From positions 62,001-126,000 of the forward strand of contig NZ_JABUAE010000007.1 of assembly GCF_013314535.1 (NCBI RefSeq): a stretch of DNA of 64,000 nt, read 5' to 3'. The position numbers were made by a program, and so were the translations under genes. Shown piece after piece: positions 1-9,222 of the stretch. This stretch comes from Bacillus sp. Xin1 (GTDB lineage Bacteria > Bacillota > Bacilli > Bacillales > Bacillaceae_G). Each line of letters starts with the position of its first letter. The stretch's first letter is position 1. The notes beneath the pieces are model-generated. The model saw nothing but the letters and a program-made list of their open reading frames with translations, was not told the origin of the DNA and made no database searches.

Positions 1-274
1 AACAAATAAAGAAGATAATGATAGGGACTTAAATTGTTCTCTTTTGCGGTTTCAATCACTTTCTACTAATATAGTATCCCGTATCTCCTATAAAATTAAG
101 TCCGAATTTTTGTTTCTACATTGTGCAAAAATTGTACTCTTTTCATATAGTTATCATACTCTACAAGTACGGTATGTGAAATTACATCGCGCTCAAAAAT
201 AAAAAAGCCCCCTCACAAGGATATTTATCCTTATAAAGGAGACTACCGTTACTTTATTACGTTTAACCTTCTTG

Positions 275-1162
275 CTACGTAGTTTCTACTTTCTTATTAT
301 TTTTATCACGATGATTATAGTTATACTTCGAACGATCTACTGGCGTAAATCCTTCTGGTGTATAGAACCTTAATAAGGCTCCGTTTACTACTTAATCAGA
401 AAATTTAAGTGTTTGTTGAACCATTTGTTCATTTTGTTTAATCTCATCCGTTACCTCTACTGAGTTCCCGGTATTTGTATCATAGTATTTTCCGTTCAGT
501 GCAGTAACAGACGGACTTACATAGTTGCCATTACGGAATGCCACAACTTGCTTATGCTCTGGTGATAATAAATCGGTACCGAATTGGATATAATTTTTTG
601 TATCCGTACCTAATAAATGTAGTAACGTTGAAAGCACATCAATTTCTCCGCCATATTGATGTTGAACTCCCCCTTTCATACCTGGTACACGGATAATTAA
701 TGGTACACGTTGCAACTGTGCATTTTCAAATGAATTCATTTCTTTACCCATTATTTGCGACATTGCTGCATTATGGTTATCTGAAATACCGTAATGATCT
801 CCATACATAACGATAATGGAATTATCATATAAAGCAGATTGCTTCAAATAATCCATAAAGCTTTTTACTGCTTCATCTAAATAGTGTGCTGTTTGGAAAT
901 ATGTATCTACAGATAAATCACCTGTTTGGGCTGGTTCAATTGTCGCTTCTTCCTTATTCATTGGATAAGGAAAATGATTTGATAGTGTAATAAATTTCGT
1001 ATAGAACGGTTGTTTTAACGTTTGTAACAACGGAATAGATTCATTAAAGAATGGCTTATCTTTCAAACCATAGTTTACAACATCTTTCTCATTCATATCA
1101 TAATAGGTTGCGTCAAAGAATTTATTGAAACCAAATGATTTATAAGTTAGTAATTTATTCAT
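275..1162 (-). pseudogene. ltaS: Lipoteichoic acid synthase remnant (LtaS C-terminal part)
   Basis: The reading frame carries the C-terminal half of an LtaS-type extracellular sulfatase-fold enzyme, which polymerises glycerol phosphate. Sulfatase features are visible (YGDHYG, and an HFPYP segment). The N-terminal membrane helices and the catalytic threonine region are missing: the frame begins just before a YKSFGFNKFF segment, and the DNA upstream is unrelated. An in-frame TAA at 392-394 interrupts the protein, yet the same frame continues for 38 more codons (beginning VVNGALLRFY) to a TAG at 275-277, so one base change probably made the stop. Both defects say non-functional remnant; an intact copy would have to be elsewhere. 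Confidence 0.85.
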
Positions 1163-1203
1163 GTTAACAAAATAGTACCTACAATTGAATATTTACAAAA
1201 AAT

Positions 1204-1239
1204 AAACCCCTTGCTCTTCAATCTTAGAGCAAGGGGTTT
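1204..1239 (-). terminator. Rho-independent terminator of the ABC-F gene
   Basis: Perfect 14-bp arms (AAACCCCTTGCTCT and AGAGCAAGGGGTTT) are followed, on the minus strand, by a T-rich run. It sits directly downstream of the ABC-F stop codon. Confidence 0.85.
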
Positions 1240-1249
1240 ATCTAATATA

Positions 1250-2875
1250 TTATTTTCCTTGATACATTGCATCTACTTGCTTTTGAAGTTCTCCATTTTC
1301 TAAGAACTCATCGTATGTTGCTTCTTTATCGATTACACCGTTTGGCGTTACTTCGATAATACGATTTGCAATTGTTTGTACGAACTGATGGTCATGAGAT
1401 GTAAATAGTAATGTTCCTTTAAATGCGATTAAACCGTTGTTTAATGCTGTGATAGACTCAAGGTCTAAGTGGTTCGTTGGATCATCAAGTGTTAATACGT
1501 TTGCTCCGCTTAACATCATTTTAGAAAGCATACAACGAACTTTTTCTCCACCTGACAATACAGAAACATTTTTCTTAACTTCTTCACCAGAGAATAGCAT
1601 ACGGCCTAAGAAACCACGTAAGAAACTTTCTGTCTCATCTTGTGGAGAGAACTGACGTAACCATTCAACTAAGTTATATTCACTGTTCTCGAAGTATTTA
1701 GAGTTATCTCTTGGGAAGTAAGCTTGTGATGTTGTAACGCCCCACTTAAACGAACCGCTATCTGGCTCCATTTCACCCATAAGAATTTTAAATAATGTTG
1801 TCATTGCAATATCATTACGTCCGATAAATGCAACTTTATCACCTTTATTTAATGTGAAGTACACATTATCTAACACTTTTTCTCCATCAATTGTTTTTGA
1901 AAGACCTTCTACAGTTAATAAGTCATTTCCTACTTCACGCTCTGGTGTGAAGCCAACGAATGGATAACGGCGTGATGATGGTTTAATATCATCTAATGTA
2001 ATTTTATCTAATAATTTTTTACGAGAAGTCGCTTGCTTCGCTTTAGATGCGTTTGAACTAAAGCGTGCGATGAAGTTTTGTAACTCTTTTACTTTCTCTT
2101 CTTTTTTCTTATTTGCATCTTGTGTTAGTTTTAATGCTAATTGGCTTGATTCATACCAGAAGTCATAGTTACCAACATATAATTGAATTTTACCGAAATC
2201 AAGATCCGCCATGTGCGTACATACTTTATTTAAGAAGTGACGGTCATGAGATACAACGATAACAGTATTTTCAAAGTTCATTAAGAAGTTTTCTAACCAT
2301 TGAATCGCTTTTAAGTCTAAATGGTTGGTAGGCTCATCTAGTAATAGAATGTCAGGTTGGCCAAATAAAGCTTGAGCAAGTAATACTTTTACTTTTTCTG
2401 CCCCCGTTAACTCAGACATTTTTTTATCATGAAGATCTTCCCCAATGCCTAGTCCTTTTAAAAGGATAGCAGCTTCAGATTCAGCTTCCCAACCGTTTAG
2501 CTCAGCAAACTCACCTTCAAGTTCTGCCGCGCGCATACCGTCTTCATCGCTGAAATCTTCTTTCATATAGATTGCATTCTTTTCTTGCATAACTTGATAA
2601 AGACGTGTATGACCCATAATTACTGTTTCTAATACTGGAAACTCCTCATATTCGAAGTGGTTCTGTTTTAATACTGCTAAACGCTCACCCGGCGTAATAT
2701 GTACATCGCCTGTTGATGGGTCAATTTCTCCAGATAAGATCTTTAGAAATGTTGATTTACCAGCACCGTTTGCTCCGATTAAACCGTAACAGTTACCCGG
2801 TGTGAATTTTATGTTAACATCATCAAATAATTTTCTGTCTGCAAAGCGCAATCCTACGTTACTAACTGTAATCAT
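1250..2875 (-). CDS. ykpA: ABC-F family ATPase, YkpA/YbiT type
   Basis: A 541-residue protein with two ABC ATPase domains and no membrane helices, as in ABC-F translation factors that act on the ribosomal E site. Domain 1 has Walker A GANGAGKST (about residues 34-42), signature LTGAEK and Walker B LLLDEPTNHLD. A charged linker with many K/E (about 240-300) follows. Domain 2 has signature LSGGEK and LTLDDPTNHLD, but its Walker A position reads GRNDIAMTT instead of GxxGxGKST. From memory this degeneration is shared by YkpA relatives. The start has a GGAGG six bases upstream. Single-gene unit with its own terminator. A housekeeping role is more likely than antibiotic resistance. Confidence 0.9.
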   Translation of the reverse strand: MITVSNVGLRFADRKLFDDVNIKFTPGNCYGLIGANGAGKSTFLKILSGEIDPSTGDVHITPGERLAVLKQNHFEYEEFPVLETVIMGHTRLYQVMQEKNAIYMKEDFSDEDGMRAAELEGEFAELNGWEAESEAAILLKGLGIGEDLHDKKMSELTGAEKVKVLLAQALFGQPDILLLDEPTNHLDLKAIQWLENFLMNFENTVIVVSHDRHFLNKVCTHMADLDFGKIQLYVGNYDFWYESSQLALKLTQDANKKKEEKVKELQNFIARFSSNASKAKQATSRKKLLDKITLDDIKPSSRRYPFVGFTPEREVGNDLLTVEGLSKTIDGEKVLDNVYFTLNKGDKVAFIGRNDIAMTTLFKILMGEMEPDSGSFKWGVTTSQAYFPRDNSKYFENSEYNLVEWLRQFSPQDETESFLRGFLGRMLFSGEEVKKNVSVLSGGEKVRCMLSKMMLSGANVLTLDDPTNHLDLESITALNNGLIAFKGTLLFTSHDHQFVQTIANRIIEVTPNGVIDKEATYDEFLENGELQKQVDAMYQGK

Positions 2876-3012
2876 GTGTTTCCTCCAATTTCGATACTTT
2901 TATATACATACTTCACTTACTATAACATACTTAGTCATCTAAAGGTATATCTAATCATCTTTCTATTTCAACAACCGAAATTTTCTATTCGAAACAAAAA
3001 ATAAAAAAACAC

Positions 3013-4185
3013 TTAAAAGAAGTCATAAAGAAATGGTTTATGTAATGGAATCAAATGTTCAAGCTCTTTTACTTCTTCCTCAGTTCCTAAAAGAGTACCT
3101 ATTTCGTATAACTCTAACGGACGCTTATATCCAAATAACATTGCTGATAAATCATTTATGTTTAGATGGATTCCTCCTATGTTTCGCTTTTCTGTTTCTC
3201 CTTTATTAATCATTACTATTTCTTTGTTCTGTAATTGAACCGTTACATTATTCCATGGTGCAAATGAGTCTGAAATATGTAAAATGACTTCATTTTGTTG
3301 ATTACTCCAAACAAATGAATATTGATTTAAAAAATGCTCCACGTCTACAATTCGAACCATAAAATAAGGAGTAAGTTCAGCCTTAACTCGAGGCTCTTGT
3401 AAAGCATACAGTAATGGCTCTGTTTCACTTAGTATCATCTTAAGTTCTTTTATCATCGAATCGTGTTGACAAATAAAATTCCAAAGGCCATTTCTAGCTT
3501 CATTGTTCAGCGGAACAAATTCTTCTACTGTCATTTTTGAATCATTTATTTTGTACAACATATAGCCAGTAGGTTCATTTTCTTCATTGTAATAGACCGT
3601 TGCCGTCAAATCATGATAAACTGCCTGCTTCCACCATTCACGGCTACGAATTAACATACCTGCAAACCGTTGCGCAAACGTTTCATATATTGCCTCAATT
3701 TCATTTGGATGATTATCTTTGTTAAAGCGTCTTATATTCCCTTTTACATGCTTTTGCATCACTAAATCACTCTTCGTCATTGAGCATATGAAACGATTGA
3801 CAAATAGTTCCCATCCATACTTTCTGTAAAATGAAACCGCAAATGGATGTAACATGGATACACTCAATCCGTCTTGTTTCATTTTTTCCAGCGCATACTT
3901 CAATAGTTCTTTTACATGTCCATTCCGTCTATACTCTGGGTATGTCGCTACTCCTGCAATTCCACCCATTTTAAAAATTTCATCACCAATATTTATTTCT
4001 AACGGAAGAAGATGTAATTTTGCTGCAAGTTGACTTCCTTCCAAAACCCCAAACAGTTGATGGTGTTTTTTCATTAATGTAAGACGCTGTTCAATCTGAT
4101 CTTCCGGTACTTTATATTGAAAAGCATATTCAGATAAGGCCATCGCTTCTTTATATTGGTGCTCTACTAATTCAACTACTTTCAT
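3013..4185 (-). CDS. Eis-type GNAT N-acetyltransferase
   Basis: 390 residues, the usual length for the Eis family: an N-terminal GNAT domain, a second GNAT-like middle domain, and an SCP2-like C-terminal domain. The acetyl-CoA loop appears as a YPEYRRNGHVKELL segment near residues 82-95, and the family usually ends in a C-terminal carboxylate close to the active site. Family members acetylate amines, including aminoglycosides in mycobacteria; the substrate here is unknown. GGAGGAGAT precedes the ATG at good spacing. No operon partner is evident; the next gene on this strand is separated by about 140 bases. Confidence 0.85.
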   Translation of the reverse strand: MKVVELVEHQYKEAMALSEYAFQYKVPEDQIEQRLTLMKKHHQLFGVLEGSQLAAKLHLLPLEINIGDEIFKMGGIAGVATYPEYRRNGHVKELLKYALEKMKQDGLSVSMLHPFAVSFYRKYGWELFVNRFICSMTKSDLVMQKHVKGNIRRFNKDNHPNEIEAIYETFAQRFAGMLIRSREWWKQAVYHDLTATVYYNEENEPTGYMLYKINDSKMTVEEFVPLNNEARNGLWNFICQHDSMIKELKMILSETEPLLYALQEPRVKAELTPYFMVRIVDVEHFLNQYSFVWSNQQNEVILHISDSFAPWNNVTVQLQNKEIVMINKGETEKRNIGGIHLNINDLSAMLFGYKRPLELYEIGTLLGTEEEVKELEHLIPLHKPFLYDFF

Positions 4186-4355
4186 AAATATCTCCTCCTA
4201 TCCCCTTTATTACATTCGTACTCATACAGATAAAATCCTATCAAAAAAATTAGAAATATCGATGTAATATATAAATATTTTGATACAAAACAAAAAGCTG
4301 TACCTACTAATCACTTTTATCATGTCTCCTGTATACCATATAAAAATAAAACTTT

Positions 4356-4500
4356 AATCAGTGGGGATTTCGTCATCCTCCACTGATTATTAACCCTCAT
4401 CAATCAGACTTTTATGGACATTTGATTTCCCCACCTCTCTTCCTTGTTTCTCTCTGAATCTAGAGGTGGGCGTCTTACTGCCCGCAAATAGCAGGATAAA
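4356..4500. repeat. Structured, repeat-like intergenic element with three hairpins
   Basis: Three hairpins lie in succession: AATCAGTGG/CCACTGATT (4356-4388), CCCACCTCT/AGAGGTGGG (4430-4470) and GGGC/GCCC (about 4468-4483). The element fills most of the 339-base gap before the next gene. Its composition resembles the interspersed bcr-type repeats of the B. cereus group, but I assign that from memory only. No reading frame is convincing inside it. Confidence 0.45.
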
Positions 4501-4524
4501 TAAAGAAGGAGAGAAGAAATACTT

Positions 4525-5061
4525 ATGAGCTCTTATTACGATAAATTAAATAGATTGAATGCAACTAGAGATTTCCTTTCTCAAAGAAGAAATCGAAGTC
4601 TTAGAGGAGAAAATTCCGAGTCTACAAGGCCATCAGCATTTAGAGCCGTCAACATGTCTACACTTCAACAAATACCTGCCAATACTACAGTTAAAGTTTT
4701 ATATCCTAACATACAATTTGATTTAGCAAATGAATTTAACTCCGCTGCATCTATGTTCATTCCTGAAACAAAAGGTGTTTATTCATTGACTGCAAGTGTT
4801 CTTTTCTCACCTAGTAATTTCAATGAGGCCTACAGAGGAAGAATAAATATTCAAGTAAATGGCCATGAGGTGGCTGCTGATAATGATTTCTTTGGAGCAA
4901 ATATCGAGATTAAAAATATCATTTCCGTTGCTACTATAACTGAATTAAAATGCGAGGATGTTGTTGAGGTATTTTTTATATCTAGTGTAGCTGGTACAAT
5001 CAATTTACTTAATAGCATTACACGTTTTGAAGGAGCGAGGTTCCCTTCTCCAACGACTTAA
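4525..5061 (+). CDS. C1q/TNF-like jelly-roll protein resembling the exosporium BclA C-terminal domain
   Basis: 178 residues. The first 35 residues are polar and basic. The rest reads like the C-terminal trimerisation domain of BclA-type spore glycoproteins: an IPANTTVKVLYPN strand, FDLANEFN, FIPETKGVYSLTASVLFSP and a closing GTINLLNSITRFEG. No collagen GXX repeat and no signal peptide are present, which suggests a spore-surface or intracellular protein rather than a full BclA. A plausible GGAG-type site lies upstream and a strong terminator directly downstream, so it is monocistronic. A spore promoter was not identified with confidence. Confidence 0.7.
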   Translation: MSSYYDKLNRLNATRDFLSQRRNRSLRGENSESTRPSAFRAVNMSTLQQIPANTTVKVLYPNIQFDLANEFNSAASMFIPETKGVYSLTASVLFSPSNFNEAYRGRINIQVNGHEVAADNDFFGANIEIKNIISVATITELKCEDVVEVFFISSVAGTINLLNSITRFEGARFPSPTT

Positions 5062-5064
5062 TCA

Positions 5065-5099
5065 AAAACGTCTATAACAATCATGTTATAGACGTTTTT
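5065..5099 (+). terminator. Terminator after the C1q-like gene
   Basis: Perfect 15-bp stem (AAAACGTCTATAACA and its complement) ending in a T run, four bases after the stop codon. Confidence 0.9.
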
Positions 5100-5309
5100 A
5101 CATTGAAAATGTTACATAATTTGTATGTAACATTTCGTTTAAATTGTGTAGACAGAGTTGCTTTTTCAACACCTTGGAAACAAATAAATCTTTGTTCTGT
5201 ACACATTTTTGCCAAATTATCGATAAAATTTCAGCTTCATATAATTACTTCGTATCAATCATTTTCTTTTTATAATTCTGTATTTTACTCGTTAACCCTA
5301 TTAATGCAG

Positions 5310-5352
5310 TTGACCACTCCCACAGCTAAAGCGTGTGGACTTTCCCGTTCAC
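5310..5352 (+). mobile_element. Probable IS200/IS605-family end relic
   Basis: The stretch TGACCACTCCCACAGCTAAA, followed by GCGTGTGG and CCCGTTCAC, resembles the terminal hairpin of IS605/IS1341 elements (CCACA pairs with TGTGG across an AGCTAAAGCG loop). No tnpA or tnpB coding sequence remains beside it. The adjacent MMPL fragment loses its reading frame exactly at this border, as expected of an insertion scar. Confidence 0.4.
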
Positions 5353-5555
5353 AAACTCTGTAAAAGGGAAATGCCGACAACTGCTGCAACTTGTATATGC
5401 GTTAATACAACCGAAGGAATTAAAGCTGCAAATGTCCCTCCTAAAATAAGCGCTGCTGATAATACGACTCCTCCTATATGACGAGATGCTGTTACAATTT
5501 TTGTTATTGAACCTCCTTCCAATTCGTTATAGCGTATCATCAAGAAGGTGCTATA
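5349..5555 (-). pseudogene. MMPL-family transporter fragment
   Basis: About 65 residues match the last membrane segments of an MMPL/RND-type exporter: MIRYNELEGG, ITKIVTASRHIGG, then hydrophobic AALILGGTFAALIPS and VLTHIQVAAVVGIS. Both ends are lost: stop codons lie upstream in frame, and the IS605-like scar cuts the downstream side after LLQSL. The whole transporter would be several hundred residues, so this is debris. Confidence 0.6.
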
Positions 5556-5674
5556 AATTCTGAGGGTTACGGATTAGTAAATGAAATTATATCGGTCGCA
5601 ACTTAAAATATATCAGCGATTCGACACGAGATATCGATTTACAAACAAATAACGACATGCGTTCACATAAAAAA

Positions 5675-5695
5675 GCAGATACATTACGCATCTGC
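5675..5695 (-). terminator. Terminator of the aromatic amino acid operon
   Basis: On the minus strand the stem GCAGAT...ATCTGC is followed by TTTTTT, 12 bases after the aroA stop. Confidence 0.8.
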
Positions 5696-5706
5696 CTCTC
5701 ATCATA

Positions 5707-6996
5707 TTATTTCGCTAACTTTTGAAGTTCTTCGAAAAACGTAGGATACGATACCCCTACTGCTTCTGCATCTTGAATTGTTGTTTTTCCTTCAGCTATA
5801 CAGCCGGCGATTGCAAGCATCATTCCGATGCGATGATCACCGTAACTATGTACTGTATTGCCTGTTAAAGCTGATTTACCGTAAATTATCATTCCGTCTT
5901 CTGTTGCTTCAATGCGAGCTCCTAGTTTTGTTAGCTCAGCAACAACTGTGTCGATACGGTTCGTTTCTTTCACTTTTAGCTCATGTGCATCTTTAATAAC
6001 CGTAATTCCCTCAGCTTGCGTTGCCGCTAATGCGATAACTGGAATTTCATCGATTAACCTTGGAATCATATCCCCGCCAATTTCGATTCCTTTTAGTGAA
6101 GATGTTTCAATTGCAATGTTTGCAGCTGGTTCTGATGCTCCTTTGTTAATTGGTTCTACAGTAAACGCAGCACCCATGCTCTCTAAAACATCTATAATAC
6201 CTGTACGAGTCGGATTCATTCCTACATTTTGTAATACTAGTTTACTGTTTGGAATAATCGCACCTGCAACTAAGAAAAATGCCGCTGATGATACGTCACC
6301 TGGCACTTGAACATCTGTTCCAGTTAGCTTTTGGCCACCTGCTAGTTTTACAGTTTTCCCTTCACGAGTTACTGTAACACCAAACGCATCAAGCATTCTT
6401 TCAGTATGATCGCGTGAAATGTGCGGTTCTGTAACAGTTGTTACACCTTCTGCCCGAAGGCCTGCAAGTAAAATAGCTGACTTTACTTGTGCGCTTGCAA
6501 CTGGGGAATTGTATTGGATTGCTTTTAAATCTCCACCTCTTATTGTTAGTGGTGTGTACGTCCCGTCTTCTCGACCATCAATGTTGGCGCCCATTTGCTT
6601 TAATGGATCTGTTACACGTTTCATCGGTCTTTTTGCGATAGAAGCATCACCTTGTACGCAAGAAAAGAATGGCGTGTTTGCCAATATTCCCGACATTAAA
6701 CGTATCGTAGTTCCAGAATTACCAACATCTAATACAGCTTTTGGTTCTTGTAAACCTTCAATTCCTTTTCCGATTACAGTAACTTCATCACCGTTTTGTG
6801 TAATATCTACTCCCATTTCTTTAAAGCAAGAAATCGTACTTAAACAGTCTGCACCAGGTAGGAAGCCTTTAATTGTTGTTTTTCCCTCTGCAATTGCGCC
6901 GAACATAACAGCGCGGTGTGAAATGGATTTATCACCAGGAATTGTAATGATACCGTTCAATCCGTTATTAACAGGTTGTATAGTTCTTTCTTTCAC
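5707..6996 (-). CDS. aroA: 3-phosphoshikimate 1-carboxyvinyltransferase (EPSP synthase)
   Basis: 429 residues. Transfers enolpyruvate from PEP to shikimate 3-phosphate in the shikimate pathway (cytosol). Visible landmarks: [13 protein letters not shown] near the N-terminus (phosphate/PEP binding), [27 protein letters not shown] and the C-terminal GDHRIGMM loop. The start is GTG with AGAAGGTG upstream. It is the last gene of the aroC-hisC-tyrA-aroA run, 16 bases after tyrA, and is followed by the operon terminator. Note that Bacillus nomenclature often calls this gene aroE and uses aroA for DAHP synthase. Confidence 0.96.
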   Translation of the reverse strand: MKERTIQPVNNGLNGIITIPGDKSISHRAVMFGAIAEGKTTIKGFLPGADCLSTISCFKEMGVDITQNGDEVTVIGKGIEGLQEPKAVLDVGNSGTTIRLMSGILANTPFFSCVQGDASIAKRPMKRVTDPLKQMGANIDGREDGTYTPLTIRGGDLKAIQYNSPVASAQVKSAILLAGLRAEGVTTVTEPHISRDHTERMLDAFGVTVTREGKTVKLAGGQKLTGTDVQVPGDVSSAAFFLVAGAIIPNSKLVLQNVGMNPTRTGIIDVLESMGAAFTVEPINKGASEPAANIAIETSSLKGIEIGGDMIPRLIDEIPVIALAATQAEGITVIKDAHELKVKETNRIDTVVAELTKLGARIEATEDGMIIYGKSALTGNTVHSYGDHRIGMMLAIAGCIAEGKTTIQDAEAVGVSYPTFFEELQKLAK

Positions 6997-7012
6997 GTTT
7001 TCACCTTCTTAT

Positions 7013-8113
7013 TTAAATTGTTTCATATGTTTGGTATTCTTCTTTTCCAAGCGCTAGTTTTGCTTTCATACGATCTTCTTCTCTTTGGAAGCTAATACGT
7101 AATACCCCAAGCAATCCTTCACGCGCTTCTAATATTTGCAAGTTCTTAATACTAATTTCTTCGCGCGCCAGAATACTCGTAATATGAGCTAATGCTCCTA
7201 CTTTATCTAAAACATCGACGTATAAGTCGTGATAGGCAGGAATAGCTCCTCTTTTTCTCACTGGTAAAGAATCACGATATTCTTTCGCATCTGCAAAGTA
7301 GTTTTGTATTTCATCTCCATCTCCTATAGAAACCGTCTTATATAACTCTTCCATTTCAGAGATCCACTCTTTTAATAATACCATTAAATGCTCACGATTT
7401 TGCTTTACAATGTCACTCCACATTTTCGGACTGCTAGATGCGATACGTGTGATATCTTTAAATCCACCAGCAGCTAGTTGATGAATGAGCGGATTATCCC
7501 CTGCATGTTTCTCGACTTGTTTTACTAAACCTGCCGCAATAAGATGTGGAAAATGACTAACGATTCCTGTTACATAATCGTGTTCTTCTGTATTTAAGAC
7601 GAGAAAATGTGATCCTGTTCCTTTTAACCATACTTTTAGCTCTTCCACTTGATCATTTGGCACATGATTCATCGGTGTTAAAATGTAAAATGCATTTTCA
7701 AATAAATGTGCCTTTGCACTTTCCACACCAGTTTTATGAGACCCTGCCATCGGATGTCCGCCAATAAAAGAAACTTTCTTTGAAAATAAAGCTTCCGCTT
7801 CATTCATAATTGTTCCTTTTGTGCTCCCTACATCGGTCACTATTACATCATCTCGTAAGCGAAATAACGCTAGTTTGTGTAATAACTTCTTTGTTTCTTC
7901 AACTGGAGAGGCAAACACAATTAAATTTGCCTCTTCACATGCACGCTGTAAATCTATTGCTATTTCATCTACTACATGCAATTCTTTCGCACGCTCTACC
8001 TGCTCTTTAAATATATCATAACCTGTTATCGTTACATCGTGCTCTTTCTTAATTGCTAATGCAAGAGAGCCTCCTATTAATCCTGTTCCAATTAATACTA
8101 CCTTTTTACACAT
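7013..8113 (-). CDS. tyrA: Prephenate dehydrogenase with C-terminal ACT domain
   Basis: About 366 residues. Oxidises prephenate to 4-hydroxyphenylpyruvate with NAD+ for tyrosine synthesis. The N-terminal Rossmann motif is GTGLIGGSLAL; GGHPMAGSHKTG is the prephenate-binding region; the last ~75 residues (from DVLDKVGALAHITSIL) form an ACT domain, probably for tyrosine feedback. The start is uncertain: ATG at 8113 (MCKKVVLIG) overlaps the hisC stop by eight bases, while an ATG at 8122 and a longer frame to 8149 exist without a better ribosome site. Translational coupling to hisC is likely. Confidence 0.94.
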   Translation of the reverse strand: MCKKVVLIGTGLIGGSLALAIKKEHDVTITGYDIFKEQVERAKELHVVDEIAIDLQRACEEANLIVFASPVEETKKLLHKLALFRLRDDVIVTDVGSTKGTIMNEAEALFSKKVSFIGGHPMAGSHKTGVESAKAHLFENAFYILTPMNHVPNDQVEELKVWLKGTGSHFLVLNTEEHDYVTGIVSHFPHLIAAGLVKQVEKHAGDNPLIHQLAAGGFKDITRIASSSPKMWSDIVKQNREHLMVLLKEWISEMEELYKTVSIGDGDEIQNYFADAKEYRDSLPVRKRGAIPAYHDLYVDVLDKVGALAHITSILAREEISIKNLQILEAREGLLGVLRISFQREEDRMKAKLALGKEEYQTYETI

Positions 8114-9206
8114 TGGTCTCATCTCGAGACTTATGTTTTTTATTTTCAAAGTGTTGTTTTAACACTGAAATCACTCCTTCATTTTGTTCCCTTGTTCCGA
8201 TTGTAATACGAACGCCGTTTGGGAATGGACGAATAATAAACCCTGCGTGTGCGCAAGCTTCATAAATTTCTCCAGCATCATCTACCGGCAAGAAGATGAA
8301 GTTTGTTTGCGACGGATAGAATGGAATTTCATTTTCCTTACAAAAACTTTCGTATTGCTCTAATCCTTCTCGGTTTACACGAACGATTTCTGTAATGAAT
8401 TCTTCATCCTTACAAGCGATTGTTGCTGCTTTTTGTGCAAGTGAAGAAACATTAAAAGGCAAACGTACAACATTTAATTTCTTGATTAACTCTTCCTGTC
8501 CAATTGCATACCCTACGCGAAATGATGCTAAACCGTATGCTTTAGAAAATGTTCGTAATATAAGAAGATTTTTATGTTTTTTCAATAGCGGTATGCTCTC
8601 TGGAAAGTCTTTCGCTGTGACATATTCATAGTACGCTTCATCGATTACAATTAGTGCACTGTCATCCACGCTATTTATAAATTCATTTAATTTTCGCTCA
8701 TCAATATATGTGCCCGTTGGATTATTCGGGTTACAAATCCAAACGATTTTTGTGTTATTATCGATTGCCTTAGCGATTGCATCTAAGTCATATGCCCCTT
8801 GATTTAGCGAAACTTCTTTCACTTCGCACCCCTCAATAATTGCATGATGACGATATTGCGGAAACGTTTCTCCCGCTGTTACAATATTTTCCCCTGCGCA
8901 AAGTACGGCGCGGCTGATGATTTGAATCACTTCGTCAAGTCCACTTCCGCACATGATTTGTTCCTTTTGAATTTGCAGTTTTTCTGCGATTGTTTCGCGG
9001 AGTTCTACAGCTCCTCCATCAGGATATAAGGCATGTTCATGCCACGCTTTTTGTAAATTTTCCATAACACGTGGCGAACAACCAAATGGATTTTCATTTG
9101 ACGCTAATTTTACAAATGAATGATCCCCATATACTTCTTTCATTTGCTCTGGTGATTTACCTGGTTTATATGGCTGTAATGATGATAATTGCCCTTTTAC
9201 CTTCAT
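8106..9206 (-). CDS. hisC: Histidinol-phosphate/aromatic aminotransferase
   Basis: 366 residues of the PLP fold-type I aminotransferase family. The PLP lysine lies in FSKAYGLASFRVGY; NPNNPTGTY and the DEAYYEY aspartate motif are also present. In Bacillus the enzyme serves both histidine synthesis and the last transamination to Tyr/Phe; its place between aroC and tyrA points to the aromatic role here. It starts 17 bases after aroC (AAGGATGAG upstream) and overlaps tyrA. Confidence 0.94.
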   Translation of the reverse strand: MKVKGQLSSLQPYKPGKSPEQMKEVYGDHSFVKLASNENPFGCSPRVMENLQKAWHEHALYPDGGAVELRETIAEKLQIQKEQIMCGSGLDEVIQIISRAVLCAGENIVTAGETFPQYRHHAIIEGCEVKEVSLNQGAYDLDAIAKAIDNNTKIVWICNPNNPTGTYIDERKLNEFINSVDDSALIVIDEAYYEYVTAKDFPESIPLLKKHKNLLILRTFSKAYGLASFRVGYAIGQEELIKKLNVVRLPFNVSSLAQKAATIACKDEEFITEIVRVNREGLEQYESFCKENEIPFYPSQTNFIFLPVDDAGEIYEACAHAGFIIRPFPNGVRITIGTREQNEGVISVLKQHFENKKHKSRDETNV

Positions 9207-9222
9207 TTATAACTCATCCTTT

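Noticed and set aside
1437-1655. Plus-strand frame inside the ABC-F gene, and similar antisense frames across the aro, ALDH and permease genes
   Set aside because: They are shadows of strongly coding genes on the other strand and have no sites of their own.
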